The notes under the pieces were generated by a model. That model did no database searches. It saw nothing but the letters and a program-made list of their open reading frames with translations, and was not told where the DNA came from. From NCBI GenBank assembly GCA_016179845.1, contig JACPCK010000040.1:1-45040 (forward strand): DNA of 45,040 bases, written 5' to 3'. Made by a program: the position numbers and the translations under genes. How positions within the stretch are numbered: the stretch's first letter is position 1; each line of letters begins with the position of its first letter. Source of the stretch: Chloroflexota bacterium (GTDB taxonomy: Bacteria; Chloroflexota; Dehalococcoidia; Lucifugimonadales; JACPCK01). Shown piece after piece: positions 8,730-15,905 of this stretch.

Positions 8730-8946
8730 GATGTTCCCTCTTAAAGGTTTCCCAGTCCAGAGTTCCTCTCCTGTCCTCTAAGACTTTCAGTCCTTCCCGA
8801 ATGTCTTCCTCGTCCTCCAATATCTCCAGAGCGGCATCACGGAGAAGCTTAGCCATGGAAGTTCGCTGCTCAAAAGCCAGGCGGCGAAGTCTCTCATGCT
8901 GCTCCTGGGTCAGGAAGATTGTGGTGCGTTTTAGCGCTGTTCCCAT
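8719..8946 (-). CDS. Ribbon-helix-helix antitoxin
   Basis: A 75-aa protein. The N-terminal 45 residues form a ribbon-helix-helix DNA-binding fold (RTTIFLTQEQHERLRRLA then RTSMAKLLRDA). The C-terminal part (EILEDEEDIREGLKVLEDR, ending TFKREHLGL) is acidic and would wrap the toxin. It precedes and overlaps the RelE-like gene, the normal antitoxin-first order. The ATG has an unusually strong Shine-Dalgarno, GGAGGTGAT at 8952-8960, which would favour excess antitoxin. Autorepression through the A/T-rich site just upstream is likely from family behaviour. Confidence 0.85.
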   Translation of the reverse strand: MGTALKRTTIFLTQEQHERLRRLAFEQRTSMAKLLRDAALEILEDEEDIREGLKVLEDRRGTLDWETFKREHLGL

Positions 8947-8951
8947 GGGCT

Positions 8952-9002
8952 ATCACCTCCGTGTCGATATTGGCATACATACATCGATATGTCAATATGT
9001 TG
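8952..9002 (-). promoter_or_regulatory. Strong RBS and putative operator of the toxin-antitoxin pair
   Basis: Contains the perfect Shine-Dalgarno GGAGGTGAT (minus strand) and, at about 8963-9002, an A/T-rich stretch with two TCGATAT half-sites about 20 bp apart and repeated CATA/TATG motifs. RHH antitoxins typically bind such spaced half-sites to repress their own operon. The operator assignment is inference. Confidence 0.4.
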
Positions 9003-9052
9003 TAATAGAGGCGATCGGAGCTATGAGTAATAGAGGCGATCGGAGCTATGAG
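9003..9052. repeat. Two perfect tandem copies of a 25-bp unit
   Basis: The unit starting TAATAGAGGCGATCGG occurs at 9003-9027 and again, identically, at 9028-9052. It lies just upstream of the toxin-antitoxin promoter region. It could be a recent slippage duplication or part of a regulatory array. Confidence 0.85.
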
Positions 9053-9165
9053 AGGTAGCCAGTCCAACGGATATGGCGTCCTTCTGGGTAGGGCACCTTG
9101 TTGCCCTGCGCCGCTAGCCCGGCTTGGCCTGGCCCTTTGGGGCCCCACAGGGGAGAGCCTGCTAT

Positions 9166-9294
9166 AATGGCTCTGGGCTGGCCCTGCCTTGAACCCTCAT
9201 CGCCCTCCTGGAGAGCTACCAGCAGCCCGATAGCTCCGTCCTGTTGCCGGAGGTCCCGAAGCCCCATTCGGGGTTTGAACAGTTTGGCCCTTGA
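9166..9294 (+). pseudogene. Remnant of a second serS 3' end
   Basis: Read on the plus strand from 9166, the translation begins NGSGLALP, meets an in-frame TGA at 9190-9192 (where serS has an Arg codon), then continues TLIALLESYQQPDSSVLLPE and ends at a TGA at 9292-9294. This matches motif 3 and the C-terminus of the intact seryl-tRNA synthetase at 97-1395; by my count 81 of 96 aligned bases agree. Upstream of 9166 the similarity stops. The tail after VPEV differs from the intact gene, so it is not a fresh duplication. It lies 25 bp before tRNA-Ser. Confidence 0.85.
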
Positions 9295-9319
9295 GGCCCC
9301 TTGCAGTATGCTTCTCTAC

Positions 9320-9407
9320 GGAGGGGTGGCCGAGCGGTCTATGGCGGCGGTCTTGAAAACCGCTATCCCGCAAGGGATCGTGGGTTCGAATCCCACCCCC
9401 TCCGCCA
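9320..9407 (+). tRNA. tRNA-Ser (anticodon TGA)
   Basis: Acceptor stem GGAGGGG (9320-9326) pairs with CCCCTCC (9397-9403), followed by discriminator G and an encoded CCA (9405-9407). The anticodon stem GCGGT/ACCGC encloses loop CTTGAAA with anticodon TGA at 9354-9356. A long variable arm (TATCCCGCAAGGGATC) and T-loop GGTTCGAATCC are present. The 88-nt length with a long variable arm is diagnostic of tRNA-Ser. Confidence 0.97.
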
Positions 9408-9470
9408 GAGCAAGCATTTGTGAAACATTTGTTATCAGTGTTATCAGCGTTCAGGGGGTCTAAATTCACG

Positions 9471-9502
9471 AGGGGCCGGCGCTTGCCGGCCCCTCCATTT
9501 TT
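9471..9502 (+). terminator. Rho-independent terminator after tRNA-Ser
   Basis: A perfect 10-bp stem AGGGGCCGGC/GCCGGCCCCT with loop GCTT, followed by CCA and five T. It lies about 65 bp past the tRNA and could end its transcript. The cupredoxin gene converges from the right. Confidence 0.75.
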
Positions 9503-9552
9503 CCTGCTGGCCAAAGGTTGTTGCCTGTGAATAGCGACTTCTCCCACCAGGC

Positions 9553-10131
9553 CTACTCGAATATGAGTTTGGCGTGCATTCCCTCTGCGTAGTGGTCTTT
9601 GTCCTCTTTGACAAGACAGCCGATCTCCCATTCCCCTTTCAGGTTCGCCGGGACTGTAAACCTGAGCCAGACGTCCCTGATGTCAGGTCCAACCTCCATT
9701 TCTCCAAAGCTGGCACCCTCTACCTCAGCCTTCTCCTTGCCATAGTAAAAGAAGAGGTCAACAGGCACCATGTGAAAAAGCTCGTCTGTATACTCCCCTG
9801 TACTGGTGTCCAATTTGCGCCCGATGGCGATCTCGTGGGTGACGGCGCCCTCATTGTGGATGTGAATCCCGACGGTCTTGCCGGCAGGGAGCCTAAAGGT
9901 GGGATTCTTCGCTCCCTGAGGGTTGTCAAAATGGAACTCACGCATGTCGATCTCTATCACAGCCTCCAGGCGTTTGGGTTTGGCCGTCTTTGCTTCTAAC
10001 TTCTCGTGCGCCACTGCCACGGGAGGCGGGGTAGGAGTGGGTTTGGCACTGGTGCATGCAGCTGCCACGACCAGAAGCAGTCCTCCGACCAGGATAATAC
10101 CAAGGGTTGGTTTCCACAGGTGCTTATTCAT
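9553..10131 (-). CDS. Cupredoxin-fold lipoprotein
   Basis: From the ATG at 10131 the protein is 192 aa; GGAGGAG lies at ideal distance, whereas an upstream GTG/ATG would add ten residues of non-signal sequence. It starts with a lipoprotein signal ending in a VVAAAC lipobox (Cys about 26) and a Thr/Pro-rich linker, so it is anchored outside the membrane. The rest is cupredoxin-like: a His in VTHEIAIG and a late C-x7-H-x3-M cluster (GCLVKEDKDHYAEGM), which is a plausible type 1 copper site. It lies 47 bp after a second cupredoxin gene. Probable role is extracytoplasmic electron transfer or copper binding; no partner is proven. Confidence 0.8.
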   Translation of the reverse strand: MNKHLWKPTLGIILVGGLLLVVAAACTSAKPTPTPPPVAVAHEKLEAKTAKPKRLEAVIEIDMREFHFDNPQGAKNPTFRLPAGKTVGIHIHNEGAVTHEIAIGRKLDTSTGEYTDELFHMVPVDLFFYYGKEKAEVEGASFGEMEVGPDIRDVWLRFTVPANLKGEWEIGCLVKEDKDHYAEGMHAKLIFE

Positions 10132-10178
10132 GTGCTCCTCCACGGCTAGATTGTCTTTCATCTCAGCGACCGCGCCGT

Positions 10179-10607
10179 CTAGTTGACCTCCAGAACCGTT
10201 ACCATGCCGGCTTTGTAGTGGCCAAGTATGTTGCAGGTCAGCACGTAACGGCCCGGGGCCAGATTCAGCGTCACGCTCTTCGTCTGACCCGACCCAAGGT
10301 CCTCAACTTCTCCCATTACTTCTCCCGAAGCGCTTTCATCTACCTCGGCTCCATTGGCCTTGATCTTGAGGGCATTGGCAGGAAGGTCGGTCTTCAAGAT
10401 AACCATCTCGTGCTCCGCCTGCCCCTGGTTCACCAGTTGGAATGTAACTTCCCCGGCGGGAATTGAGGCGCTGCTGAGTTCAAAGGCCCATTCGCGCACT
10501 ACCACGCGAGCCGTATGACTGGTTGATTGTGCCGAGGCCAAATCACACCCAACCAGCACCAAGGCCACCAAGACTAGGCCCCCGAGTAGCAACTTCTTCC
10601 CATGCAT
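10179..10607 (-). CDS. Plastocyanin-like cupredoxin lipoprotein
   Basis: A 142-aa protein with a signal peptide ending in the lipobox LVLVGC, then a single cupredoxin domain. Type 1 copper ligands are visible: His in AEHEMVIL and the C-terminal C-x4-H-x4-M loop (CNILGHYKAGM). It is therefore probably a membrane-tethered blue copper electron carrier. A second cupredoxin gene follows in the same direction. The gene lies downstream of a two-component system but is separated from it by a terminator, so it has its own promoter or depends on read-through. Confidence 0.85.
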   Translation of the reverse strand: MHGKKLLLGGLVLVALVLVGCDLASAQSTSHTARVVVREWAFELSSASIPAGEVTFQLVNQGQAEHEMVILKTDLPANALKIKANGAEVDESASGEVMGEVEDLGSGQTKSVTLNLAPGRYVLTCNILGHYKAGMVTVLEVN

Positions 10608-10700
10608 GGACCACCTCCGCTGGTTAGTGAAACACCCTCAATGCCAGCGTAGCCCGCACAGCACGTTGTGAATATCGAAGGAAGGGATGAGTGGACCAAC

Positions 10701-10730
10701 AAAAACGCCCTATTTCTTTATAGGGCGTTT
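10701..10730 (-). terminator. Rho-independent terminator of the two-component operon
   Basis: A perfect 10-bp stem AAACGCCCTA/TAGGGCGTTT with an 8-nt loop. On the minus strand the hairpin is followed by TTTTTGTTG, a proper U-tract. It is 31 bp past the response regulator stop and separates it from the cupredoxin genes. Confidence 0.85.
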
Positions 10731-10761
10731 GGGGGATGCTCCTTGACCCCGGGCTGTGAGG

Positions 10762-11421
10762 TCACGAGTCGGCGCTTATGAGTCCCTTGCGGATGGCGTA
10801 CTTGATGAGCGCTGCCTTGCTGTGCAGGTCTAGCTTTTTCATGATGTGATCTCGATGGGTTTGCACCGTGTGCTGGCTAATATAGAGGAGTTGGGCAATC
10901 TCTGAAGTCGTTTTGCCCTGAGCAATAAGACGCAGCACTTCACGCTCGCGTTCTGTCAAACCGTCGTATGTTCCTCGCTCCCCACCCTGCTCTACACGGC
11001 GGACGTAATCGGCCAGAAGTTTCTTGGTGATCGTACGATAGAGATACACCTCCCCATCGTGTACGCAGCGGATGGCAGACAGCAGGTCCTGGACATCGGC
11101 GCCTTTAAGGATATACCCAGAGGCCCCGGCTCTCAGGGCTTGGAAGAGGTAGTCTTCGCGATCGTGCATCGTCAGGATAAGCACCTGCACCGAGGGAAGC
11201 TGCGTTTTGATGGCTTTGCAGGCGTCCAGACCGTTCATGCCTGGCATGCCTATATCCATGAGCACAACCTCAGGCAACGCTGCTGCCGTTTTGGTGAACG
11301 CCTCCTCGCCACTGCCCACGTCGCCCACCACTTCCATATCAGGCTGAGAGTTCAGGAGGCCAACAACACCCCTCCGGATGAGTGTATGGTCATCGGCCAC
11401 CAGAATGCGTATTCTCTGCAC
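10762..11421 (-). CDS. NarL/FixJ-family response regulator
   Basis: A 219-aa transcription factor. The receiver domain (1-120) shows the acidic pair D10-D11, phospho-acceptor D56 (VLMDIGMPG), T84 and K106. A C-terminal LuxR-type helix-turn-helix (about 150-210) reads LTEREREVLRLIAQGKTTSEIA and ends SQHTVQTHRDHIMKKLDL. The start is GTG, which shares its first base with the kinase stop (TAGTG), so the pair is translationally coupled. A terminator follows. The target genes are not shown by sequence; the neighbouring cupredoxin genes are candidates. Confidence 0.95.
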   Translation of the reverse strand: MQRIRILVADDHTLIRRGVVGLLNSQPDMEVVGDVGSGEEAFTKTAAALPEVVLMDIGMPGMNGLDACKAIKTQLPSVQVLILTMHDREDYLFQALRAGASGYILKGADVQDLLSAIRCVHDGEVYLYRTITKKLLADYVRRVEQGGERGTYDGLTEREREVLRLIAQGKTTSEIAQLLYISQHTVQTHRDHIMKKLDLHSKAALIKYAIRKGLISADS

Positions 11422-13292
11422 TATGCTGGGCCCTCCGTAATAGGGATTTTGACGGTAACCTGGGTGCCTTTCCCTTGCTCAGAGCGAATGTGGAGGCGCC
11501 CGTTCAAGAGCCGCACCCGTTCCTGCATCCCCAGCAGGCCAACGCTGTTCGCCGATGCTCCGAAGTCGAGCACGCGGTCCACGTCGAAGCCTTTGCCGTC
11601 ATCGGATACCATCACGGTGGCCACACTGTCTCGGAACTCCAAGCGGATATGGGCATGCTGGGCATGGGCGTGTTTGGCAATATTGTTGACCGCTTCCTGA
11701 ACAATGCGAAAGAGGGAAACCTCAACGTGCTTGGATATCCTATAGGCTGGCTGCTCAAATTCCACGTTCGTCGTCACACCTTGTTCCTCAAGGTGGGACT
11801 CGGCGTACCACCGAATGGCAGCCCCCAGCCCCAGGTCGTCAAGAACCATAGGCCGAAGGTCGAGGATGAGCCGCCGGGTCTCCTCGATCAGGCGGTTGGC
11901 AATGGCCTTGGCCTCTGTGAGCTGTTCCACAGTTTCCGGTGAGGCGTCCTGGAGGCCGCCCTGTGCCCTATCAAGGGCGATGGACAATGCACCCAAGGTC
12001 TGAGCAGTTTCGTCGTGGAGTTCACGGGCTAGCCTGTAACGTTCCTCTTCCTGGGAAGAGATGATCTTCCCCAGGACTTCCCCAAGCCGGGAGGTCCGTT
12101 CCCTGACCTGCGATTCGAGACCCCTGTTCGTGTTTTCCACTTGTTGATGGGCAGCTCTCAGTCTCTGCCTCATGGCATCCAAGCTTTCGGCCAGTTTGCC
12201 GACCTCGTCCTGGGCGGTAACGTTGATGGGGCGTTCCAGGTCACCCTGGGCCATGCGCTGCGCCGCCACGGTTAGCTGCTCCGTGGGCTTGACCACGTGT
12301 CTGGTGGTTATCCAGGCAACCAGAAGGGTGGCCAGGAAGCCTAGAGTCGTCAAGAGGATTAGTCTCTGTCGTATTTGTCTTGGCAATGCGAGAGCAACAT
12401 CGACAGGCTGTTCCAGAACCACGTAGAGAGTGGATCCTGCGAGCGGGACAACTGCCATGACATGGGGCTCGAAGGCGTCTCCGGAATCAGGCTTGTGCAG
12501 AAGCGTGGCTGCTTTCCCCTCGGCCATGAGACCCTTAATGACATTGATGTGGCGGCTTTTCTCCCCAGGGCGCTCGTCCTCTCCGATCCCCAGGACTGCG
12601 ATTCCATCGGGGCCCACAACCTCCAGGTGGTACTTTGCTTCAGGGTGATCTTCTGCAGGAGCCGAGAGCGGAGGTCGTGTGTTTCCAGTCCGCCAGTAGG
12701 ACGTAGGAATGTACGGGGCCGAACTATTGATAGACACCGTATGGACGGCAACGACCAGACCTGGGGAGCCTTCCGGATCAGCCACACGGCTCACTATCGT
12801 GGCGAAGAGAACGCCGCCTCCTGTCCCCCCAACCGGTGGCAGCACCGCGAACTCGCTTCCTGACACTATGGTCTCTGCCGAGAGAGATGGGATTGCTGTA
12901 TCTGAGGCAGGAACTGGGCCGCCGGCTGTTGCCAGCAGGCGGCCATCAGCAGCAAAGACCCAGACGCCGACGACCTGGAAAAACGGAAAGGGGTCGGTCT
13001 TAGCAAGGTGGTCTAGCAGCGTGCGGGCAGCCGTCGTGCGGCCTGTTTCGTCCTTCATGATGAGCCTGAGGCTTACCTCTTGCACGTCTCGTGCCACGTG
13101 CAGGAAATCCCGCTCGAGGACCCCTGCTGTCGTGTAGGCGGTGCTCAGGCGTTCCTGGTAGACAAGTTGGGTTGCCTGTTCTATTGACTGCAGGCCAAGA
13201 AAGGCAATGCTACCGAACATCAGCACTAGCCCTACAGTAACGTAGAGCATAATGCGTTTCTGAATCCCCAGGCGTCTAAAGCGACTCGTCAT
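11421..13292 (-). CDS. NarX-like sensor histidine kinase
   Basis: A 623-aa membrane sensor. Order: TM1 (about 12-34), a large extracytoplasmic sensor domain (35-308) that is Cache-like by size and pattern, TM2 (310-330), HAMP (330-382), a short coiled coil, HisKA_3 with phospho-acceptor H426 (RELHDETAQTLGAL), and HATPase_c with N-box QEAVNNIAKHA (about 532), DDGKGFD (564) and GLLGMQER (585). The ATG follows AAGGTGA. It is cognate to the overlapping NarL-type regulator. No haem or nitrate-binding P-box is evident, so the ligand is unknown. Confidence 0.93.
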   Translation of the reverse strand: MTSRFRRLGIQKRIMLYVTVGLVLMFGSIAFLGLQSIEQATQLVYQERLSTAYTTAGVLERDFLHVARDVQEVSLRLIMKDETGRTTAARTLLDHLAKTDPFPFFQVVGVWVFAADGRLLATAGGPVPASDTAIPSLSAETIVSGSEFAVLPPVGGTGGGVLFATIVSRVADPEGSPGLVVAVHTVSINSSAPYIPTSYWRTGNTRPPLSAPAEDHPEAKYHLEVVGPDGIAVLGIGEDERPGEKSRHINVIKGLMAEGKAATLLHKPDSGDAFEPHVMAVVPLAGSTLYVVLEQPVDVALALPRQIRQRLILLTTLGFLATLLVAWITTRHVVKPTEQLTVAAQRMAQGDLERPINVTAQDEVGKLAESLDAMRQRLRAAHQQVENTNRGLESQVRERTSRLGEVLGKIISSQEEERYRLARELHDETAQTLGALSIALDRAQGGLQDASPETVEQLTEAKAIANRLIEETRRLILDLRPMVLDDLGLGAAIRWYAESHLEEQGVTTNVEFEQPAYRISKHVEVSLFRIVQEAVNNIAKHAHAQHAHIRLEFRDSVATVMVSDDGKGFDVDRVLDFGASANSVGLLGMQERVRLLNGRLHIRSEQGKGTQVTVKIPITEGPA

Positions 13293-13593
13293 CTGTATAT
13301 TGTCACCTTAAGGCCATTCTACACCACAGAAGAGCGTGGGCATGGATACGGAGGTTCTTAACGAGCGCCGAAAAACGAACTCAAGGGGTTTGCGCATTGT
13401 TCCCCGTGCCCTACTGCACTTCACGAGCCGTGGGTCTCGGAGGTGGGCCAGAGTTGCCTCAGCCTAGGCACCAGGCCAGGCCGCAGAAAGTTCGAGTTCT
13501 GTCCATAGAGGCCCGCCACTCTGGATGTGACCCACTCTTCCGCAGGGAACAGCCGTTGTTTGAGCTCACCCCTCGCCAGCCAAGAGAGGACCG
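13293..13593. other. Intergenic region, no gene seen
   Basis: About 300 bp between the sensor kinase start and the stop of the SnoaL-fold gene. It must contain the promoter of the kinase operon, but I see no convincing -35/-10 pair. A plus-strand reading frame from 13397 has no ribosome-binding site, no recognisable content and runs into the next gene antisense, so I do not call it. Confidence 0.5.
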
Positions 13594-14007
13594 TCAGGAG
13601 ACCAGTCCTAGCTGTTTCATCAAGCTGAGACGGTCCCCTACGGCCCAGTGGTCGGTTATTCTACCAGCTTGAATGCGTACTATATCTATTACCGCGTATT
13701 CTATGGTCTTTCCTGTAGGAGCGATGCCCATATACTCTCCCAGATGCGTGCCTTTCATCGTCTTATAGGTCCACACCTTATTACCTTCGACGGCCTGGTC
13801 ATGGACCACAGGCCGCATGTCCGGGAAAGCACGGAAAAGCGCCTTGAAGAACTGCCTGGAGGCATCAATGCCTTTGGGCGCTCCCGGCGGCGCCGTGTGG
13901 TCTGTGATACCGGCGCTCAAGAACTGGTCTAGCACATCTAGGTTATGCTTGGTCTGAATCTGGTCCAGGTACCGCAGAACCAGGGCTTTATATTCATCGG
14001 ATGACAT
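13594..14007 (-). CDS. SnoaL-fold ester cyclase-like protein
   Basis: A 137-aa single-domain protein of the NTF2/SnoaL type: N-terminal helices (VLRYLDQIQTKHNLDVLDQFL), the ITDHTAPPGAPKGIDASRQF segment, the AFPDMRPVVHDQAVEGNKVW strand and the C-terminal DIVRIQAGRITDHWAVGDRL. These small proteins often bind hydrophobic ligands or act as cyclases or hydrolases; the substrate is unknown. ATG at 14007 is chosen because AAAGGAGG (14013-14020) sits 5 nt before it. A GTG two codons earlier overlaps that Shine-Dalgarno. Confidence 0.85.
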   Translation of the reverse strand: MSSDEYKALVLRYLDQIQTKHNLDVLDQFLSAGITDHTAPPGAPKGIDASRQFFKALFRAFPDMRPVVHDQAVEGNKVWTYKTMKGTHLGEYMGIAPTGKTIEYAVIDIVRIQAGRITDHWAVGDRLSLMKQLGLVS

Positions 14008-14057
14008 ATGCACCTCCTTTGATGGGAAATATCATAGCTGATCTCTTGGCTCTCTTC

Positions 14058-14147
14058 CTAGCAGGCTGATGAAAACCCTTTTCGACCATTCCCCCGCCAA
14101 TCCCGACTTGTCGGTATCTGGACTTCCCTTTTTCAGCACCCTGCTAG
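14058..14147. repeat. MITE-like 90-bp inverted-repeat element
   Basis: Ends are imperfect 18-bp inverted repeats: CTAGCAGGCTGATGAAAA at the left, and at the right a sequence whose complement reads CTAGCAGGGTGCTGAAAAA. An inner hairpin-like motif (TCCCGACTTGTCGG) is present. A related sequence (CAGCAGGCTGCTGAAAAA followed by a TCCCGA hairpin) occurs at the right edge of the window. It is non-coding and sits between two divergent genes. Confidence 0.7.
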
Positions 14148-14234
14148 AGGCGCGCCCTCTCCGGCGGAGAGCAGGGTGCTCCCAGCCAGCGATGAATGAA
14201 GGTATAATGCACAAAAACCCAGGAGGTTATCGTA

Positions 14235-14528
14235 GTGCCCCACTACATCGTCTTGGCCAACTACACCGAGCAGGGGCTCCGCAGCATCAAAGAGGCGCCC
14301 ACCAGCGGCTACCGAGCGGAGGAAGCCATAGAGTCCGCCGGAGGCAGGCTCCTCTCCATGCACCTCACTATGGGCCAGTACGACTTGGTCATCATCGCCG
14401 ACGCCCCCAACGACGAGGCCATGGCCGTCGCCCTCCTCAACATCACCCGGTCCGGGGACATGCAGACCTCCACCCTCAAGGCCTTCAGCTACGACGAGAT
14501 GAGGCGCATCATCGAAAAGGTACGCTAG
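14235..14528 (+). CDS. GYD domain protein
   Basis: A 97-aa protein of the GYD family (dimeric ferredoxin-like fold): YIVLANYTEQGLRSIKEAP at the N-terminus, SAGGRLLSMHLTMGQYDLVI in the middle with the signature GQYDLV, and a C-terminal AFSYDEMRRIIEKV helix. Function in the family is not established. The start is GTG at 14235, supported by AGGAGG at 14221-14226, 8 nt upstream. It stands alone between the MITE-like element and sucC. Confidence 0.88.
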   Translation: MPHYIVLANYTEQGLRSIKEAPTSGYRAEEAIESAGGRLLSMHLTMGQYDLVIIADAPNDEAMAVALLNITRSGDMQTSTLKAFSYDEMRRIIEKVR

Positions 14529-14671
14529 CCAGCGGAACGCCCTTCTGGCAGCCCGCTCTGCCTGGTGCCTACTTGCGGAAAAGGGTTCCATAATCGACCG
14601 CTCGTGGTGAGCCTGTCTTCTGCTTCCATCATACGCCAAGCGCATGGTATGATACCGACGGCTGAAAGAGG

Positions 14672-14692
14672 GGTGCGGTCCCCACCCGCACC
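14672..14692. other. Small hairpin upstream of sucC
   Basis: GGTGCGG (14672-14678) pairs with CCGCACC (14686-14692) around a 7-nt loop, 26 bp before the sucC ATG. There is no T-tract, so it is more likely a leader structure than a terminator. It could be a chance structure in GC-rich DNA. Confidence 0.3.
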
Positions 14693-14718
14693 AGGTTATT
14701 CCACGTCAGAGGAGAGCC

Positions 14719-15876
14719 ATGAAACTCCATGAGTACCAGGCCAAGGCCATACTAGCCTCCTACGGCATTCCCGTGCCCCGGGGAGGCGTGGCTTCCACGC
14801 CCGCCGAGGCCCGCCAGATCGCCCAGGACCTGGGAGGCAAGGCAGTTGTCAAGGCCCAGGTCCACGCCGGCGGCCGCGGAAAGGCCGGGGGCATCAAGCT
14901 GGTAAGCTCGCCCCAGGAGGCCGAGAGCGCCGCCGCCAGCCTCATCGGTCGCCACCTCATTACCTATCAGACGGGGCCCCAGGGTGTCCCTGTGGGCAAG
15001 GTCCTGGTGGAGGAGCCAGCCGCCGTGGCCAAGGAGCTGTACCTGGGCATCGTTGTGGACGGCTCCGTGGGCTCGCCCGTGATCATCGTCAGCGAGGCCG
15101 GCGGCGTGGAGATCGAGGAGGTGGCCCGCACATCGCCCGAAAAACTCCACACCCTGGCCCCCGACCCCGCTGTCGGCTTCCAGGGCTTCTACGGGCGAAG
15201 GCTGGCCTACGCCATGAACCTCCCCGCCGACCTCATCAGGCCCGCTACAGACCTCATGGGCAACCTCTACCGCCTCTTCATCGAAAAGGACTGCTCCCTC
15301 GCCGAGATCAACCCCCTGGTCATCACCCAGGACAACCGCCTCCTCGCCCTTGACGCCAAGCTCAACCTGGAGGACGACGCACTCTTCAGGCACCGCGATC
15401 TTCAGGCCCTCCGGGACGCCACTCAGGAAGACTCCCAGGAGGCTGAGGCCGAAAAGTTCGACGTATCCTTCGTCCACCTGGATGGCGACGTGGGGTGCCT
15501 GGTCAACGGGGCTGGCCTCGCCATGGCCACCATGGACCTGGTAAAGGCCGCCGGCGCCGACCCAGCCAACTTCCTGGACGTGGGCGGCATGGCTGACGAG
15601 GCCAAGATAAAGGGCGCTTTCTCTATCATGCTCAGAGACCCCAAGGTGCGGCGTTTCCTCATCAACGTCTTCGGGGGCATCCTGCGGTGCGACATGGTCG
15701 CCAATGGCGTCGTCGCCGCCTGCAAGGAGGCAGGCGTCAGGCCATCCCTCGTCGTCCGAATGCGAGGCACCAACGCCGACATGGGCCGTCAGATACTTCG
15801 GGAATCTGGGCTCAACGTCACCCTGGTAGACGAGATGGCCCAGATTTCCAGCGCCCTCCGCCAGCTAGGCAAGTAG
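14719..15876 (+). CDS. sucC: Succinyl-CoA synthetase (ADP-forming) beta subunit
   Basis: Nucleotide-binding subunit of succinyl-CoA synthetase, which interconverts succinyl-CoA and succinate with substrate-level phosphorylation in the TCA cycle. The 385-aa length matches the family. The ATP-grasp domain opens with MKLHEYQAKAIL and KAQVHAGGRGKAGGIK; the CoA-ligase domain shows GAGLAMATMD and NVFGGILRCD. GAGGAGAGCC precedes the ATG. The alpha subunit gene follows 29 bp downstream, so both form one operon, with trpS behind them. Confidence 0.97.
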   Translation: MKLHEYQAKAILASYGIPVPRGGVASTPAEARQIAQDLGGKAVVKAQVHAGGRGKAGGIKLVSSPQEAESAAASLIGRHLITYQTGPQGVPVGKVLVEEPAAVAKELYLGIVVDGSVGSPVIIVSEAGGVEIEEVARTSPEKLHTLAPDPAVGFQGFYGRRLAYAMNLPADLIRPATDLMGNLYRLFIEKDCSLAEINPLVITQDNRLLALDAKLNLEDDALFRHRDLQALRDATQEDSQEAEAEKFDVSFVHLDGDVGCLVNGAGLAMATMDLVKAAGADPANFLDVGGMADEAKIKGAFSIMLRDPKVRRFLINVFGGILRCDMVANGVVAACKEAGVRPSLVVRMRGTNADMGRQILRESGLNVTLVDEMAQISSALRQLGK

Positions 15877-15905
15877 AGCCGCCCCAGTGTGAGAGAGGTG
15901 AGTGA

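Noticed and set aside
9163-9168. TATAAT upstream of tRNA-Ser as its promoter
   Set aside because: It is about 150 bp from the tRNA, overlaps the serS remnant and has no -35 at normal spacing.
13397-13672. Plus-strand 91-codon frame left of the SnoaL-fold gene
   Set aside because: No ribosome-binding site, low-complexity composition and antisense overlap with a real gene.
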